A DNA stretch of 33,749 nucleotides from Clostridia bacterium (GTDB lineage Bacteria; Bacillota; Clostridia; Oscillospirales; CAG-272): assembly GCA_900754175.1 (NCBI GenBank), contig CAAEBS010000134.1, positions 1 through 33,749 on the forward strand. Reading direction: 5' to 3'. The notes beneath the pieces are model-generated. The model was given only the letters and a program-made list of their open reading frames with translations. It was not told the DNA's origin and searched no databases. Every line of letters begins with the position of its first letter. The stretch's first letter is position 1. Below are positions 1-8,405 of the stretch, piece by piece. Both the position numbers and the translations under genes were made by a program.

Positions 1-315
1 AGATAATATCTTACTTTTGTGATGATTTTTGTACCGCTACTTTTCAGTTGGAAACGATTTATTATGATTCTGCTTTATTTTAATTTTTTGAATTGTAAAA
101 GATATTTGACCTTATATGTTTACTTCGATTTCTCGAAATATTTTGTTGATCTTTTCATACATGGTTTCTTGGAAGGTCAGCAGTTCTTTGCTATAAGATT
201 GCCACATATAACAGAGGCGAAATATAAAGGTCCAAGCGTACATACATATTGCTGAGTGAAAATCGGAATCGTTTATCATATTTTGAACTAAAACCATAAA
301 AGCGGACATTAAAAT
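1..315. other. AT-rich flank without a supported gene
   Basis: This stretch is AT-rich. The short open frames it contains (for example 19-255 on the plus strand and 112-309 on the minus strand) lack a convincing ribosome binding site and have compositions typical of chance reading frames. I see no RNA gene or repeat here. It is the downstream flank of the AraC gene at 421-1233. Confidence 0.5.
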
Positions 316-351
316 AAAAAGCCTCTTGTATATCTACTGCAAGAGGTTTTT
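316..351. terminator. Bidirectional intrinsic terminator
   Basis: A seven-base-pair GC-containing stem, CCTCTTG (322-328) with CAAGAGG (340-346), is flanked by A5 on the left and T5 on the right, so it could end transcription in both directions. It lies about 70 bases beyond the stop codon of the minus-strand AraC gene, as expected for that gene's terminator. Confidence 0.7.
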
Positions 352-420
352 ATGGAAAATAGAAAAGGGCAAAATCAATATTCAAGATTAATAAAGTTTC
401 AGTAATTGATATTTTAGTCG

Positions 421-1233
421 TTATAAAATTATGTCTTTGGTTTTTCTAAATTCTCCCGGAGTCATATGACATTCCTTTTTAAAGGCGTCACTAAATTGAC
501 TTACCTTACTGAATGCCAATGCCTCGGATATTTGAGATATATTTTTATTCGTATTCAACAGCATGTATTTTGCTTCGCTGATTTTCAGCGATATATAGTA
601 GGAATGAGGTGTATGCCGTGTATACGTTTTGAAAAGATGGTTGAAGTGCGATTGACTGTAGCCAATATGCGTTGCGATATCATGGACCGACAGATTTTCC
701 GTAAGATGTTCTCTCATATAGCGAATGGCTTCGAAGAGAGCGCACTGATTGGGAGAAGGAGCAGGTGGCAAATGCGAGTCGTTCCGCCCCTTTTTTGAAA
801 GATACATAAGCAAGGATAACAGATCAAGATATGCTTGCATTTCGAACAACAGATCGTTTTTATTGGAGTAATCGTCCTGTAGCTTACTCCACATTTTTTG
901 CATTTTTTCGTCAGCGTGAGTTTGATTGGGAATATTTTTAAAAATATATTCAAAGTTTGAATTCTTTTCCTCAGCGCTGAAAATGAAGTAGAAAAACTCT
1001 GTTTGAGCGTCTATGATTATATTAAATCGGCTACTTCTTATGTCACCCGGACGGTTAAACGTAATAGTATCCTTTTCGATAGGATATGATACACCATTGA
1101 TAGTAGTATCTCCATAGCTTTTTCTATGATACTCTATTTCATAGGTAAGAACAAATCTGGAGGGGGTCTTTTTATGCTTCTTGAAGTTATGCCATGTACC
1201 GTTTCTTATTATTAAAATTTCAGGAATTTTCAT
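421..1233 (-). CDS. AraC-family transcriptional regulator
   Basis: This 270-residue protein has the usual AraC layout. A variable N-terminal effector domain spans roughly residues 1-160, and a C-terminal double helix-turn-helix spans about 165-268. The C-terminal half shows family hallmarks: an SVHDIATHIGYSQSHFNHLF first helix-turn-helix and a second one ending in the P-G-E-F-R signature. It should bind DNA next to its own start and respond to a sugar. The divergent GH16 gene begins 188 bases away, so this regulator most likely controls that gene, by analogy with many clostridial AraC/glycosidase pairs. A purine-rich site (AGAAGAGAT) precedes the ATG. Base composition is clearly more AT-rich than the RiPP locus downstream. 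The ligand cannot be read from the sequence. Confidence 0.92.
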   Translation of the reverse strand: MKIPEILIIRNGTWHNFKKHKKTPSRFVLTYEIEYHRKSYGDTTINGVSYPIEKDTITFNRPGDIRSSRFNIIIDAQTEFFYFIFSAEEKNSNFEYIFKNIPNQTHADEKMQKMWSKLQDDYSNKNDLLFEMQAYLDLLSLLMYLSKKGRNDSHLPPAPSPNQCALFEAIRYMREHLTENLSVHDIATHIGYSQSHFNHLFKTYTRHTPHSYYISLKISEAKYMLLNTNKNISQISEALAFSKVSQFSDAFKKECHMTPGEFRKTKDIIL

Positions 1234-1343
1234 CCGGTATCTCTTCTTTTGTTAACAATGCTTTTTGGATAAAAATCGTAGTTTTAAGTTATATAAATTC
1301 TGAAATATCGTTGTTTTAGGGGGAAAAAAGCACAAAACGGAAG

Positions 1344-1372
1344 TTTTCAAGATACAGATTTTATGTTATCAT
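1344..1372 (+). promoter_or_regulatory. Candidate extended -10 promoter for the GH16 gene
   Basis: A TGTTATCAT element (1364-1372) resembles an extended -10 box (TG-N-TATCAT). A weak -35-like TTTTCA (1344-1349) lies 17 bases upstream. It sits about 50 bases ahead of the GH16 start, in the divergent AraC/GH16 intergenic region. The -35 match is poor, as expected for an activator-dependent promoter, but this is only a pattern match. Confidence 0.35.
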
Positions 1373-1420
1373 ATATAGTATACAATACATAATCAATTTT
1401 GTCAAGTAAGGAGAACGACA

Positions 1421-2329
1421 ATGCCTTTTGTAACGGTGCAACCTCAAAAATGTAATATGAAGAAACAGGTGATTATCGAGGGACGGGCTCCAAGTTTTCT
1501 TCTCGAAAATAAAAATTGGAAGCTTGTATGGAACGATGAGTTTGATGGAACCGCTCTTGACGAGAGTAAATGGAACTATAGACTTAATTTCTGGGGTTAT
1601 CGTTCGCCGGCATTCACCACCGAGGGCGTTGATGTAAGCGACGGTACGCTAAAGATAAATCTTCTTCGCAAGGGGAACGATTTTTGCTCGGCGCATTTGC
1701 AGACTGGCGGTCTTACTTTTGATAATCCCCGTGACGCCACGTCAAAGAAGTTTTGGCCCTTTGGCGCTAAAGATAAATTCAAATTTATGCACAAATACGG
1801 CTATTACGAAATTCGTTGCCGTCTCCCTAAGTGCGACGGCTGGCATTGCGCATTTTGGTTGCAGTCGCCATCGATAGGCGCACACCCCGATCCTGCCGTT
1901 GCGGGCGTTGAATGCGACATTATGGAGAATTACCGTCAGCATAAATACGGCACTATGGTGTGTGGCTGCGGCTGGGGGGGCTACGGCGCAGAGGGAAAAT
2001 GGGCAGGACATTACGAATTTCCTTTTGAAGAAACGGAGGATGGCTGGCACAATTACGCAGTACATTGGACTCCCGATGGATATACCTTTTACGCAGACGG
2101 AAAAATAGTCGGTAAACAGATGGCTCCTGAGTGCGCAGTATCGCAGGTGGAGCAGTTTTTGCTCGTTACCACAGAGTGCCACGGATACAACCGAGTATTC
2201 AAGGCGCAGTGAGAAGCGGGAGAGGTGACCAAAGGGTGTTGTGCGGGCGCCCCCGTTCCTGAGCTTTTCGAGGCAAAGCTTCCCGATGTTTTTGAGGTAG
2301 ATTACGTAAGGGTTTTTGATGAGATATAA
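1421..2329 (+). pseudogene. GH16 beta-glucanase-like glycoside hydrolase, interrupted by in-frame TGA
   Basis: The first 263 codons encode a GH16 jelly-roll enzyme of the laminarinase/endo-beta-1,3(4)-glucanase type. The catalytic signature E-C-D-I-M-E gives E164 (nucleophile), D166 and E169 (acid/base). The N-terminal strand W-N-D-E-F-D-G and the Y-Y-E-I-R-C-R strand are also typical. A good site (AAGGAGAACGACA) fixes the ATG at 1421. No signal peptide is visible, so the protein would be cytoplasmic. A TGA at 2210-2212 stops the frame. The same frame then continues for another 38 codons to a TAA at 2327-2329 and encodes the family's usual final strand (FEVDYVRVFDEI). The final strand is therefore lost unless the stop is read through. 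A TGG-to-TGA change would explain it, since W is plausible there. Neighbouring genes use TGA as an ordinary stop. I call it a recent nonsense pseudogene or truncated enzyme. Confidence 0.8.
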
Positions 2330-2348
2330 GCCTGTTTGCGTTATATTT

Positions 2349-2414
2349 AAGGAGATAGACAATGAAAGCCCGCACCCCCGAAATCGTACAATTTCGGGGG
2401 TGCGGGCTTTTTTG
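2349..2414 (+). terminator. Strong intrinsic terminator placed directly after an orphan RBS and ATG
   Basis: A perfect 20-bp stem (2365-2384 with 2391-2410, six-base loop) is followed by a T-run ending at 2413, a textbook terminator for the GH16 transcript. It is unusual that the sequence just before it, AAGGAGATAGACAATG, is a good ribosome binding site plus start codon. The resulting frame (2362-2415) encodes only 17 residues and runs through the hairpin. It may be the leftover 5' end of a deleted gene. Confidence 0.85.
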
Positions 2415-2464
2415 AAATATTGTATTTTCATGGCTTTTGGGGCGGAATTATTTTGGAATAATAC

Positions 2465-2498
2465 TTGCTTTTGCCAGTTATTTATGCTATACTATAAT
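2465..2498 (+). promoter_or_regulatory. Promoter of the RiPP locus (sigma-A type)
   Basis: Two overlapping housekeeping-type promoters can be read. One is TTGCCA (2471-2476), a 16-base spacer and a perfect TATAAT (2493-2498). The other is TTGCTT (2465-2470), a 17-base spacer and TATACT (2488-2493) with an extended TG at 2485-2486. They lie about 40 bases ahead of the STAS gene and just after the GH16 terminator, so they are the likely entry point for transcription of the whole locus. Confidence 0.65.
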
Positions 2499-2538
2499 AT
2501 AAATAGGTAATTATAAGCAGATAAAACGGAGGAAGAAT

Positions 2539-2835
2539 ATGACGATCAACAAAAATTCCGAGGGCGAAAAACTGACGCTTGCCATATCGGGGCGGCTTGA
2601 CACGAACTCGTCGCCGAAGCTTGAAGCGGAACTTCGGCAGTCTGTCAACGGCGTGACCGAGCTTGTTTTCGATTTTTCTGAGGTGGAGTATATATCCTCA
2701 GCCGGACTTCGTGTTCTTCTTGCGGCACAGAAGGTCATGAACCGTCAGGGAAGCATGAAGCTCATCGGTGTAAGCGCCGACGTTATGGAAGTGTTTGAGA
2801 TCACGGGTTTTGCCGACATTCTGACGATAGAGTGA
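2539..2835 (+). CDS. STAS-domain anti-sigma factor antagonist
   Basis: This 98-residue protein is a single STAS domain of the SpoIIAA/RsbV type. Family features are the S-G-R-L-D-T strand/turn at about 17-22, the L-V-F-D-F-S strand at 42-47 and the phosphoacceptor motif Y-I-S-S-A-G-L-R-V-L-L (51-61), where Ser54 (or Ser53) is the expected phosphorylation site. In this family the unphosphorylated form binds a kinase/anti-sigma factor and frees its partner; the phosphorylated form does not. The cognate PP2C phosphatase starts ten bases downstream and the kinase follows it, so all three parts of a partner switch lie in one operon. A GGAGG site lies seven to ten bases ahead of the ATG. Confidence 0.93.
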   Translation: MTINKNSEGEKLTLAISGRLDTNSSPKLEAELRQSVNGVTELVFDFSEVEYISSAGLRVLLAAQKVMNRQGSMKLIGVSADVMEVFEITGFADILTIE

Positions 2836-2845
2836 CCGGAAGTCT

Positions 2846-5281
2846 ATGAAGGATTATTTACTGCTTTTCCTTATTTCGCTTCTGCCGGTGGCGCTGTCGG
2901 CTCTTATCTACCTTGTCGGGCGCACAAAGGCGGCGGAAAGGATCCCCTACGCCGTCCGTCAGATTATAATAGGTGTACTCTTTGGCGGACTGGCGATCAT
3001 CGGAACCGAATTCGGCATCAGGATCGACGGTGCCGTTATAAACGCAAGGGATGCCTCCCCTGTTTGTGCGGGGCTTCTTTTTGGCGCACCCGCCGGCATC
3101 CTTGCGGGTGTGATCGGCGGAGTGGAACGCTGGTTTGCCGTCCTTTGGGGTGCCGGAGAATACACACGCCTTGCCTGCAGCATATCAACCGTGCTTGCGG
3201 GCGTTTTTGCGGCTGTTCTGCGCAAGTATATGTTTGACAACAAAAAGCCGAAATGGTATTATTGCCTTGCGACTGCCATCATTACGGAAGTCATACATAT
3301 GCTGATGATATTCCTTACGAATATGACCGACGCACGTACAGCCTTTTCGTTTGTCCGTGCCTGCTCGCTCCCGATGATCGCTGTCAACGGGCTTGCGGTG
3401 ATGCTTGCCGGCGTTCTGCTTTCGCGTCTGGCGGGCAAGGAGAAAAAAAGCTCGCAACACGATCTGAAGAACATTTCGCAGTCGTTTCAGCGCTGGCTTC
3501 TTATATGCGTAACGGCGGGCTTTCTTATGACCACGGTCTTTACGTGGGCGCTTCAGACCGAGCTTGCCCAGACCGAGGCAAACGACCTTATAAAACTTAA
3601 CCTTGAGGATGTGTACGAGGATATTCTGGATGCCTCGAATAAAAATCTGCTTGAGCTGGCGGAAAATATCTCCCTTCGCATAAATTCTGCGGCGGAGGTC
3701 GATTCCGGGGTACTTGCATCGCTTGCGGAGGAATACAACGTCGCCGAGATAAACCTGATTGACCCGAGTGGCGTTATTACGGCATCGACCCATGCGGATT
3801 TTCTGAATTACGATATGCGTGGCGGAAGTCAGTCGGCGGAATTTCTCGTTCTGCTGGACGGGGAAACGAAAGAATATGTGCAGAACTATCAGCCTACCTC
3901 GTTTGACCCCACGATTTTGCGCAAATATGCGGGGATCGTGCTTGACAGGGGCGGCTTTGTGCAGGTCGCATACGATGCCGAGCGGTTTCAGCGGGACATT
4001 GACGACGCCGTTGTCGGCGCTACCCGGAACCGGCATATAGGGGAAAACGGAAGCATTATAATTGCGGGCGAGGACTGGAACATCGTCAGCGACAGGCACG
4101 GAAACGAGAATAAGAACCTCGATGTCACGGGCATTTTCATTGACCGTGGCACCATGCCCGAGGGTCAACCCTTTGACGCCACGGTTTATGGCGAGGATTC
4201 GATCTGTGCGTACATCGTTTCGGAGGGCTATTATATTGTGGCTTCTATCCCGAGGACCGAAGCGATGTTTTCCCGTGATATTGCGGTATATGTGACGGTG
4301 TTTATGGAGTTTGTCGTTTTCGGTATGCTGTTCATCGTCGTATATTTTCTTATCAAGAAGCTCGTCGTTGACAACATGGCGAAGATAAACAGATCGCTTG
4401 CGAAGATCACGAGCGGCAACCTTGATACGGTGGTGGACGTCAGGACGAACGAGGAGTTTGCCTCGCTTTCGGATGACATCAACTCGACCGTGCTGACCCT
4501 GAAGCGCTATATTGCGGAGGCGGCGGCAAGGATCGACCGGGAGCTTGAATTTGCAAGGTCGATCCAACATTCTGCGATCCCCACCGTATTCCCGCCTTAT
4601 CCGGGACACGGCGAATTTGATATTTTCGCCACGATGGATACCGCAAAGGAGGTCGGCGGAGACTTCTACGATTTCTACTTTGTCGGGGAGAACAAGCTCG
4701 GCTTCCTCATTGCCGACGTCTCGGGCAAGGGGATTCCTGCGGCAATGTTTATGATGACGGCAAAGACCATTATAAAGGGTTACGCCGAATCCGGGATTCC
4801 CGTGGACGAGGTGTTCACCATAGCAAACGCCAAGCTCTGCGAATCCAATGAGGCGGGAATGTTCGTTACCGCATGGATGGGCGTGCTTGACATTACCACC
4901 GGAAAGGTCGAGTTTGCCAATGCAGGTCACAATCCGCCGCTGGTAAGGCACGGGGACGGAACCTTTGAATACCTCAGAGCGAGACCGGGCTTTGTCATTG
5001 CCGGCATGGAGGGCGTGAAGTACCGCAAAAACGAGCTTTATCTTGCCCCCGGCGACGAGATATACCTTTACACCGACGGTGTGACAGAGGCTACCGACAC
5101 AAACAACGGGCTTTACGGAGAGGAACGGCTGAACGCACTTCTTGATAGTCTGCACGGGCTCTCCGGAGAAGAGGTCTGCCGGGCGGTGAAGGGCGACATA
5201 GACGCATTTGTCGGTGATGCACCGCAGTTTGACGATATTACGATGCTGTATCTGAAATATAACGGAGGAAACGAAAAATGA
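2846..5281 (+). CDS. Membrane-bound PP2C (SpoIIE-type) phosphatase with LytS-like 5TM sensor
   Basis: The 811-residue protein should dephosphorylate the upstream STAS protein in response to an external signal. Residues 1-200 form a LytS/YhcK-type 5TM receptor domain (motif N-A-R-D-A-S-P-V-C-A-G-L-L-F-G). A transmembrane helix lies near 217-240, followed by an extracytoplasmic sensor-like segment (about 240-480) and another helix near 485-510. A HAMP-like linker and short coiled region come next, then the PP2C/SpoIIE domain (about 595-808). Metal-binding aspartates are present: D606 in G-G-D-F-Y-D, D624 in A-D-V-S-G-K-G, D744 in Y-T-D-G and D796/D797 in F-D-D-I-T. The phosphatase therefore looks active. 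The gene ends in an ATGA overlap with the kinase gene, indicating translational coupling. The double sensor (5TM plus Cache-like loop) is notable; the ligand is unknown. Confidence 0.92.
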   Translation: MKDYLLLFLISLLPVALSALIYLVGRTKAAERIPYAVRQIIIGVLFGGLAIIGTEFGIRIDGAVINARDASPVCAGLLFGAPAGILAGVIGGVERWFAVLWGAGEYTRLACSISTVLAGVFAAVLRKYMFDNKKPKWYYCLATAIITEVIHMLMIFLTNMTDARTAFSFVRACSLPMIAVNGLAVMLAGVLLSRLAGKEKKSSQHDLKNISQSFQRWLLICVTAGFLMTTVFTWALQTELAQTEANDLIKLNLEDVYEDILDASNKNLLELAENISLRINSAAEVDSGVLASLAEEYNVAEINLIDPSGVITASTHADFLNYDMRGGSQSAEFLVLLDGETKEYVQNYQPTSFDPTILRKYAGIVLDRGGFVQVAYDAERFQRDIDDAVVGATRNRHIGENGSIIIAGEDWNIVSDRHGNENKNLDVTGIFIDRGTMPEGQPFDATVYGEDSICAYIVSEGYYIVASIPRTEAMFSRDIAVYVTVFMEFVVFGMLFIVVYFLIKKLVVDNMAKINRSLAKITSGNLDTVVDVRTNEEFASLSDDINSTVLTLKRYIAEAAARIDRELEFARSIQHSAIPTVFPPYPGHGEFDIFATMDTAKEVGGDFYDFYFVGENKLGFLIADVSGKGIPAAMFMMTAKTIIKGYAESGIPVDEVFTIANAKLCESNEAGMFVTAWMGVLDITTGKVEFANAGHNPPLVRHGDGTFEYLRARPGFVIAGMEGVKYRKNELYLAPGDEIYLYTDGVTEATDTNNGLYGEERLNALLDSLHGLSGEEVCRAVKGDIDAFVGDAPQFDDITMLYLKYNGGNEK

Positions 5282-5685
5282 AGGAACTGACCATTCCCGC
5301 AACTGTTGAAAACATTGAAAAGGTGACCAATTTTGTAAACGGGCAGCTGGAGGAGATCGACTGCCCGATGAAAGCGCAGATGCAGATCGACATTGCGATA
5401 GATGAGCTTTTCGGCAACATTGCGCATTATGCCTACAATCCCGAAACGGGTCCCGCTACGGTGAGGGTCGAGGTCACGGAGGCGCCGATCTCTGTCATTA
5501 TAACCTTTATTGACCACGGGATCCCTTACGATCCGCTGAAGAAGGACGATCCCGACATCACGCTGTCGGCAGAGGAGCGTGGAATCGGGGGACTCGGGAT
5601 CTTCATGGTCAAGAAGACCATGGACGAGATCACTTACGAATACAAGGAAGGGCATAATATTCTCCGTATCCGGAAGGATATATGA
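5278..5685 (+). CDS. RsbW/SpoIIAB-like anti-sigma serine kinase
   Basis: This 135-residue protein is a stand-alone GHKL ATPase domain (HATPase_c_2). The N box carries E43 and N47 (I-D-E-L-F-G-N-I-A-H), the G1 box is D79-x-G81, and the G2 loop is G-I-G-G-L-G at 102-107. All nucleotide-binding elements are present, so it is probably an active kinase that phosphorylates the STAS protein and sequesters a partner when the antagonist is phosphorylated. It overlaps the phosphatase gene by four bases. Known partners of this family are SigF/SigB-type sigma factors, whereas the locus encodes an ECF-like sigma factor, so what this kinase restrains is uncertain. Confidence 0.92.
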   Translation: MKELTIPATVENIEKVTNFVNGQLEEIDCPMKAQMQIDIAIDELFGNIAHYAYNPETGPATVRVEVTEAPISVIITFIDHGIPYDPLKKDDPDITLSAEERGIGGLGIFMVKKTMDEITYEYKEGHNILRIRKDI

Positions 5686-5718
5686 GTTTGACCGAAAAAC
5701 GATTAACGAGGTAAGAGT

Positions 5719-6195
5719 ATGAGCAAACAGCTATTCCGTCAGAAAAGTATGGACAGGATCAATTCTCCGGAGCAGATGAACGATTATATCCGGGTTTCCA
5801 ACCCGAGCGTGTGGATGATCCTTGGCGCAGTGATCGTGCTTCTTATCGGCGTCTGCGTCTGGGGGATCTTCGGGCGCCTTGACACCACTTTGCAAACGGG
5901 GGGCGTGTGCGAGAGCGGACAGCTTGTCCTTTACGTCGGTGAAAAAGACGTTGACAAGATCGGCGAAAGCACGCTTGTCTCGGTTGACAGGAAAGAGTTT
6001 GCTTTGTCGGAGATCTCCGGGGAACCCGTGAAGCTTGACGAAAGCTACGATCCCTATCTCATTCACCTTATGGGACTTTCCGAGGGAGACTGGGTCTATG
6101 TGGTAAAGGTCGACGTTGCGGATGTGAAGGACGGAACCTATTCGGTGGAGCTTATCACCGAGCGCATAAGACCGATCGACTTTGTACTTAACTGA
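5719..6195 (+). CDS. Short NHLM-type bacteriocin secretion protein (HlyD-like)
   Basis: The 158-residue protein starts with a cytosolic segment (R-Q-K-S-M-D-R-I-N-S-P-E-Q-M) and one transmembrane helix at 31-52. A short extracytoplasmic beta-rich region follows. The N-terminal segment and placement directly before the peptidase/ABC exporter fit the NHLM bacteriocin-system secretion protein family. It is much shorter than classic HlyD membrane fusion proteins, with no long coiled-coil hairpin, which is reasonable for a cell without an outer membrane. It probably assists the ABC exporters at the membrane. An ACGAGGTAAGAGT sequence precedes the ATG. The assignment rests on sequence feel and context, so it is moderately sure. 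Confidence 0.75.
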   Translation: MSKQLFRQKSMDRINSPEQMNDYIRVSNPSVWMILGAVIVLLIGVCVWGIFGRLDTTLQTGGVCESGQLVLYVGEKDVDKIGESTLVSVDRKEFALSEISGEPVKLDESYDPYLIHLMGLSEGDWVYVVKVDVADVKDGTYSVELITERIRPIDFVLN

Positions 6196-6204
6196 GGCTG
6201 GAAA

Positions 6205-8388
6205 ATGAAGACGACAAAAAAGATAAAAGCGCCTGTTACAAAGGGCGCTGCGAAGGTGCCTGTCGTTATGCAGATGGAGGCGCTTGAATGTGGTGCCGCA
6301 AGCCTTGCGATGATTCTTGCCTACTACGGGAAATGGGTTCCGCTGGAGCAGGTGCGCATTGACTGCGGCGTGTCACGGGACGGCTCGAACGCAAGAAACG
6401 TTCTCCGTGCCGCCCGCAGCTACGGACTGGTTGCAAAGGGTTACCGCTATGAGCCGGAGGATCTCCGGAAAGGGGGAAAGTTCCCCTGCATCATTCACTG
6501 GAACTTTAACCATTTTGTGGTCCTTGACGGTTTCCGTGGCAACAAAGCCGTGCTGAACGACCCCGCAAAGGGTACCTATACCGTTCCGATGAGCACTTTT
6601 GACGAATCTTTCACGGGCATTTGCCTGCTCTTTGAGCCGGGCGAGGATTTTGTACCCGGTGGAAAGCCGCAGTCGATGATCTCCTATGCCAAAAAAAGGC
6701 TTGTCGGCGCAGGCACCGCAATCGCCTTCGTTACCCTGACCACGATCATATCTTCGCTTCTCGGCATTATCACGCCGGCGTTCTCACGGATTTTTCTCGA
6801 CAGACTGCTGACACACGAAAATCCCGAGTGGCTTAAGCCGTTTGTCCTGGCGTTTGCGGGTGTCGGCGTCATACAGCTCATTGTTGCGTGGGTCCAGGCG
6901 ATCTATGCGGTGAGAATAAGCGGTAAGCTTGCAATGGTGGGGAACACCACGTTTATGTGGAAGCTCCTGTGTATGCCTATGGAATTTTTCTCCCAGCGTA
7001 TGGCGGGCGATATTCAGGGCAGGCAGTCCTCAAATTCCATGATAGCCGAACAGCTTGTGGACACCTTTGCGCCGCTTGCAATCGAGGCGGCAATGATGGT
7101 GTTCTATCTGGTCGTTATGCTCAGATACAGCGTTCTGCTCACGCTGATTGGACTTTTTTCCGTGTTTGCAAGCCTTGCCGTTTCGAGGGTCATTTCCAAA
7201 AAGCGCATCAATATCACACGTATGCAGATGCGTGACGCCGGCAAGCTTGCCGGAACGACGGTTGCCGGGATAGAAATGATAGAGACGATCAAGGCGAGCG
7301 GCGCCGAGAACGGCTTTTTTGAAAAGTGGGCGGGCTATCAGGCAAGCGTCAATGCCAATCAGGTTCGTTTTCAGCGGACGAATCAGATCCTTGGGCTTCT
7401 GCCGAATCTGATAAACTCCCTGTGTGGCACGGCGGTCCTTGTAACCGGCGTTTTTCTTGCCATGAGAGGGGAGTTCACCGTCGGTATGATCATGGCGTTT
7501 CAGGGCTTCCTTGCCGCCTTTGTTTCGCCCGCAATGACGCTCATATCGGCGAGCCAGTCCCTTCAGGAGATGCGCACCGATATGGAGCGGATCGAGGACG
7601 TTATGAAATACGCCTCCGATCCGGTGTTTGACAACAGCGTTGAGGCGGAGGACGGCGAATACGATAAGCTCTCCGGAAATATCGAGCTGAAAAACGTCAC
7701 CTTTGGCTATTCACGCCTTGCCGAACCTTTGATAAAGGATTTCAGCATGACCCTGAAGCCCGGAAGCCGTGTGGCTTTCGTAGGATCCTCGGGATGCGGA
7801 AAGTCCACGCTCTCAAAGCTCATATCGGGGCTGTATCAACCCTGGAGCGGCGAGATTCTCTTTGACGGAAAGCCCATGTCGGCAATCGACCGCAGCGTGT
7901 TCACGGGTTCGCTTGCCGTGGTGGACCAGGACATTATCCTTTTTGAAGATACCATTGCAAACAATATCAAGATGTGGGACAACTCCATAGAGGACTTTGA
8001 AATGATAATGGCTGCCCGTGACGCACAGCTTCACGAGGATATTATGCAGCGTGAGGGCGGCTATCAGTATCGGCTGACCGAGGGGGGAAAGGACTTTTCC
8101 GGCGGGCAGAGACAGCGTATGGAGATCGCCCGTGTGCTTGCGCAGGATCCTACCGTTATCATTCTTGACGAGGCGACGAGTGCGCTTGACGCAAAGACGG
8201 AGTACGATGTGGTAAAGTCTATCAAGGACCGTGGCATCACCTGCATCGTTGTGGCGCACCGCCTGTCCACGATACGGGACTGCGACGAGATCATCGTCCT
8301 TGACCACGGAAATGTCGTGGAACGTGGAACGCACGAAGAGCTGATGAAAAACGGCGGCGCCTATACACAGCTCGTATCAAACGAATAA
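6205..8388 (+). CDS. NHLM peptidase/permease/ATP-binding ABC exporter (C39 leader peptidase)
   Basis: This 727-residue bacteriocin exporter has all three modules. The N-terminal C39 cysteine peptidase (about 18-145) shows Q23 (oxyanion hole), catalytic C29 in L-E-C-G-A-A-S, H103 in N-H-F-V-V-L-D-G and D119 in L-N-D-P. A six-helix ABC transmembrane domain (about 160-470) follows. The nucleotide-binding domain has Walker A G527-S-S-G-C-G-K-S, signature S-G-G-Q at 632-635 and Walker B D655-E656. It should cut precursor leaders after the double glycine and export the cores. Five precursors with such a site lie downstream at 11447-13372. The start is nine bases after the secretion-protein gene. 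It looks complete and active. Confidence 0.96.
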   Translation: MKTTKKIKAPVTKGAAKVPVVMQMEALECGAASLAMILAYYGKWVPLEQVRIDCGVSRDGSNARNVLRAARSYGLVAKGYRYEPEDLRKGGKFPCIIHWNFNHFVVLDGFRGNKAVLNDPAKGTYTVPMSTFDESFTGICLLFEPGEDFVPGGKPQSMISYAKKRLVGAGTAIAFVTLTTIISSLLGIITPAFSRIFLDRLLTHENPEWLKPFVLAFAGVGVIQLIVAWVQAIYAVRISGKLAMVGNTTFMWKLLCMPMEFFSQRMAGDIQGRQSSNSMIAEQLVDTFAPLAIEAAMMVFYLVVMLRYSVLLTLIGLFSVFASLAVSRVISKKRINITRMQMRDAGKLAGTTVAGIEMIETIKASGAENGFFEKWAGYQASVNANQVRFQRTNQILGLLPNLINSLCGTAVLVTGVFLAMRGEFTVGMIMAFQGFLAAFVSPAMTLISASQSLQEMRTDMERIEDVMKYASDPVFDNSVEAEDGEYDKLSGNIELKNVTFGYSRLAEPLIKDFSMTLKPGSRVAFVGSSGCGKSTLSKLISGLYQPWSGEILFDGKPMSAIDRSVFTGSLAVVDQDIILFEDTIANNIKMWDNSIEDFEMIMAARDAQLHEDIMQREGGYQYRLTEGGKDFSGGQRQRMEIARVLAQDPTVIILDEATSALDAKTEYDVVKSIKDRGITCIVVAHRLSTIRDCDEIIVLDHGNVVERGTHEELMKNGGAYTQLVSNE

Positions 8389-8405
8389 GGAGGGCAAAGA
8401 CGCAT

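Noticed and set aside
19..309. Small open frames in the left flank
   Set aside because: AT-rich, no credible ribosome binding sites, and mutually overlapping on opposite strands.
2210..2260. TGA in GH16 as selenocysteine or as a Trp codon of an alternative code
   Set aside because: The sequence right after the TGA shows no convincing bacterial SECIS hairpin, GH16 needs no selenocysteine there, and TGA is an ordinary stop in many genes here, including ATGA overlaps.
3185..5302. 705-residue open frame on the minus strand
   Set aside because: It is antisense to the well-supported PP2C phosphatase gene, with a composition rich in R, H and V and no domain pattern; it is a codon-bias shadow.
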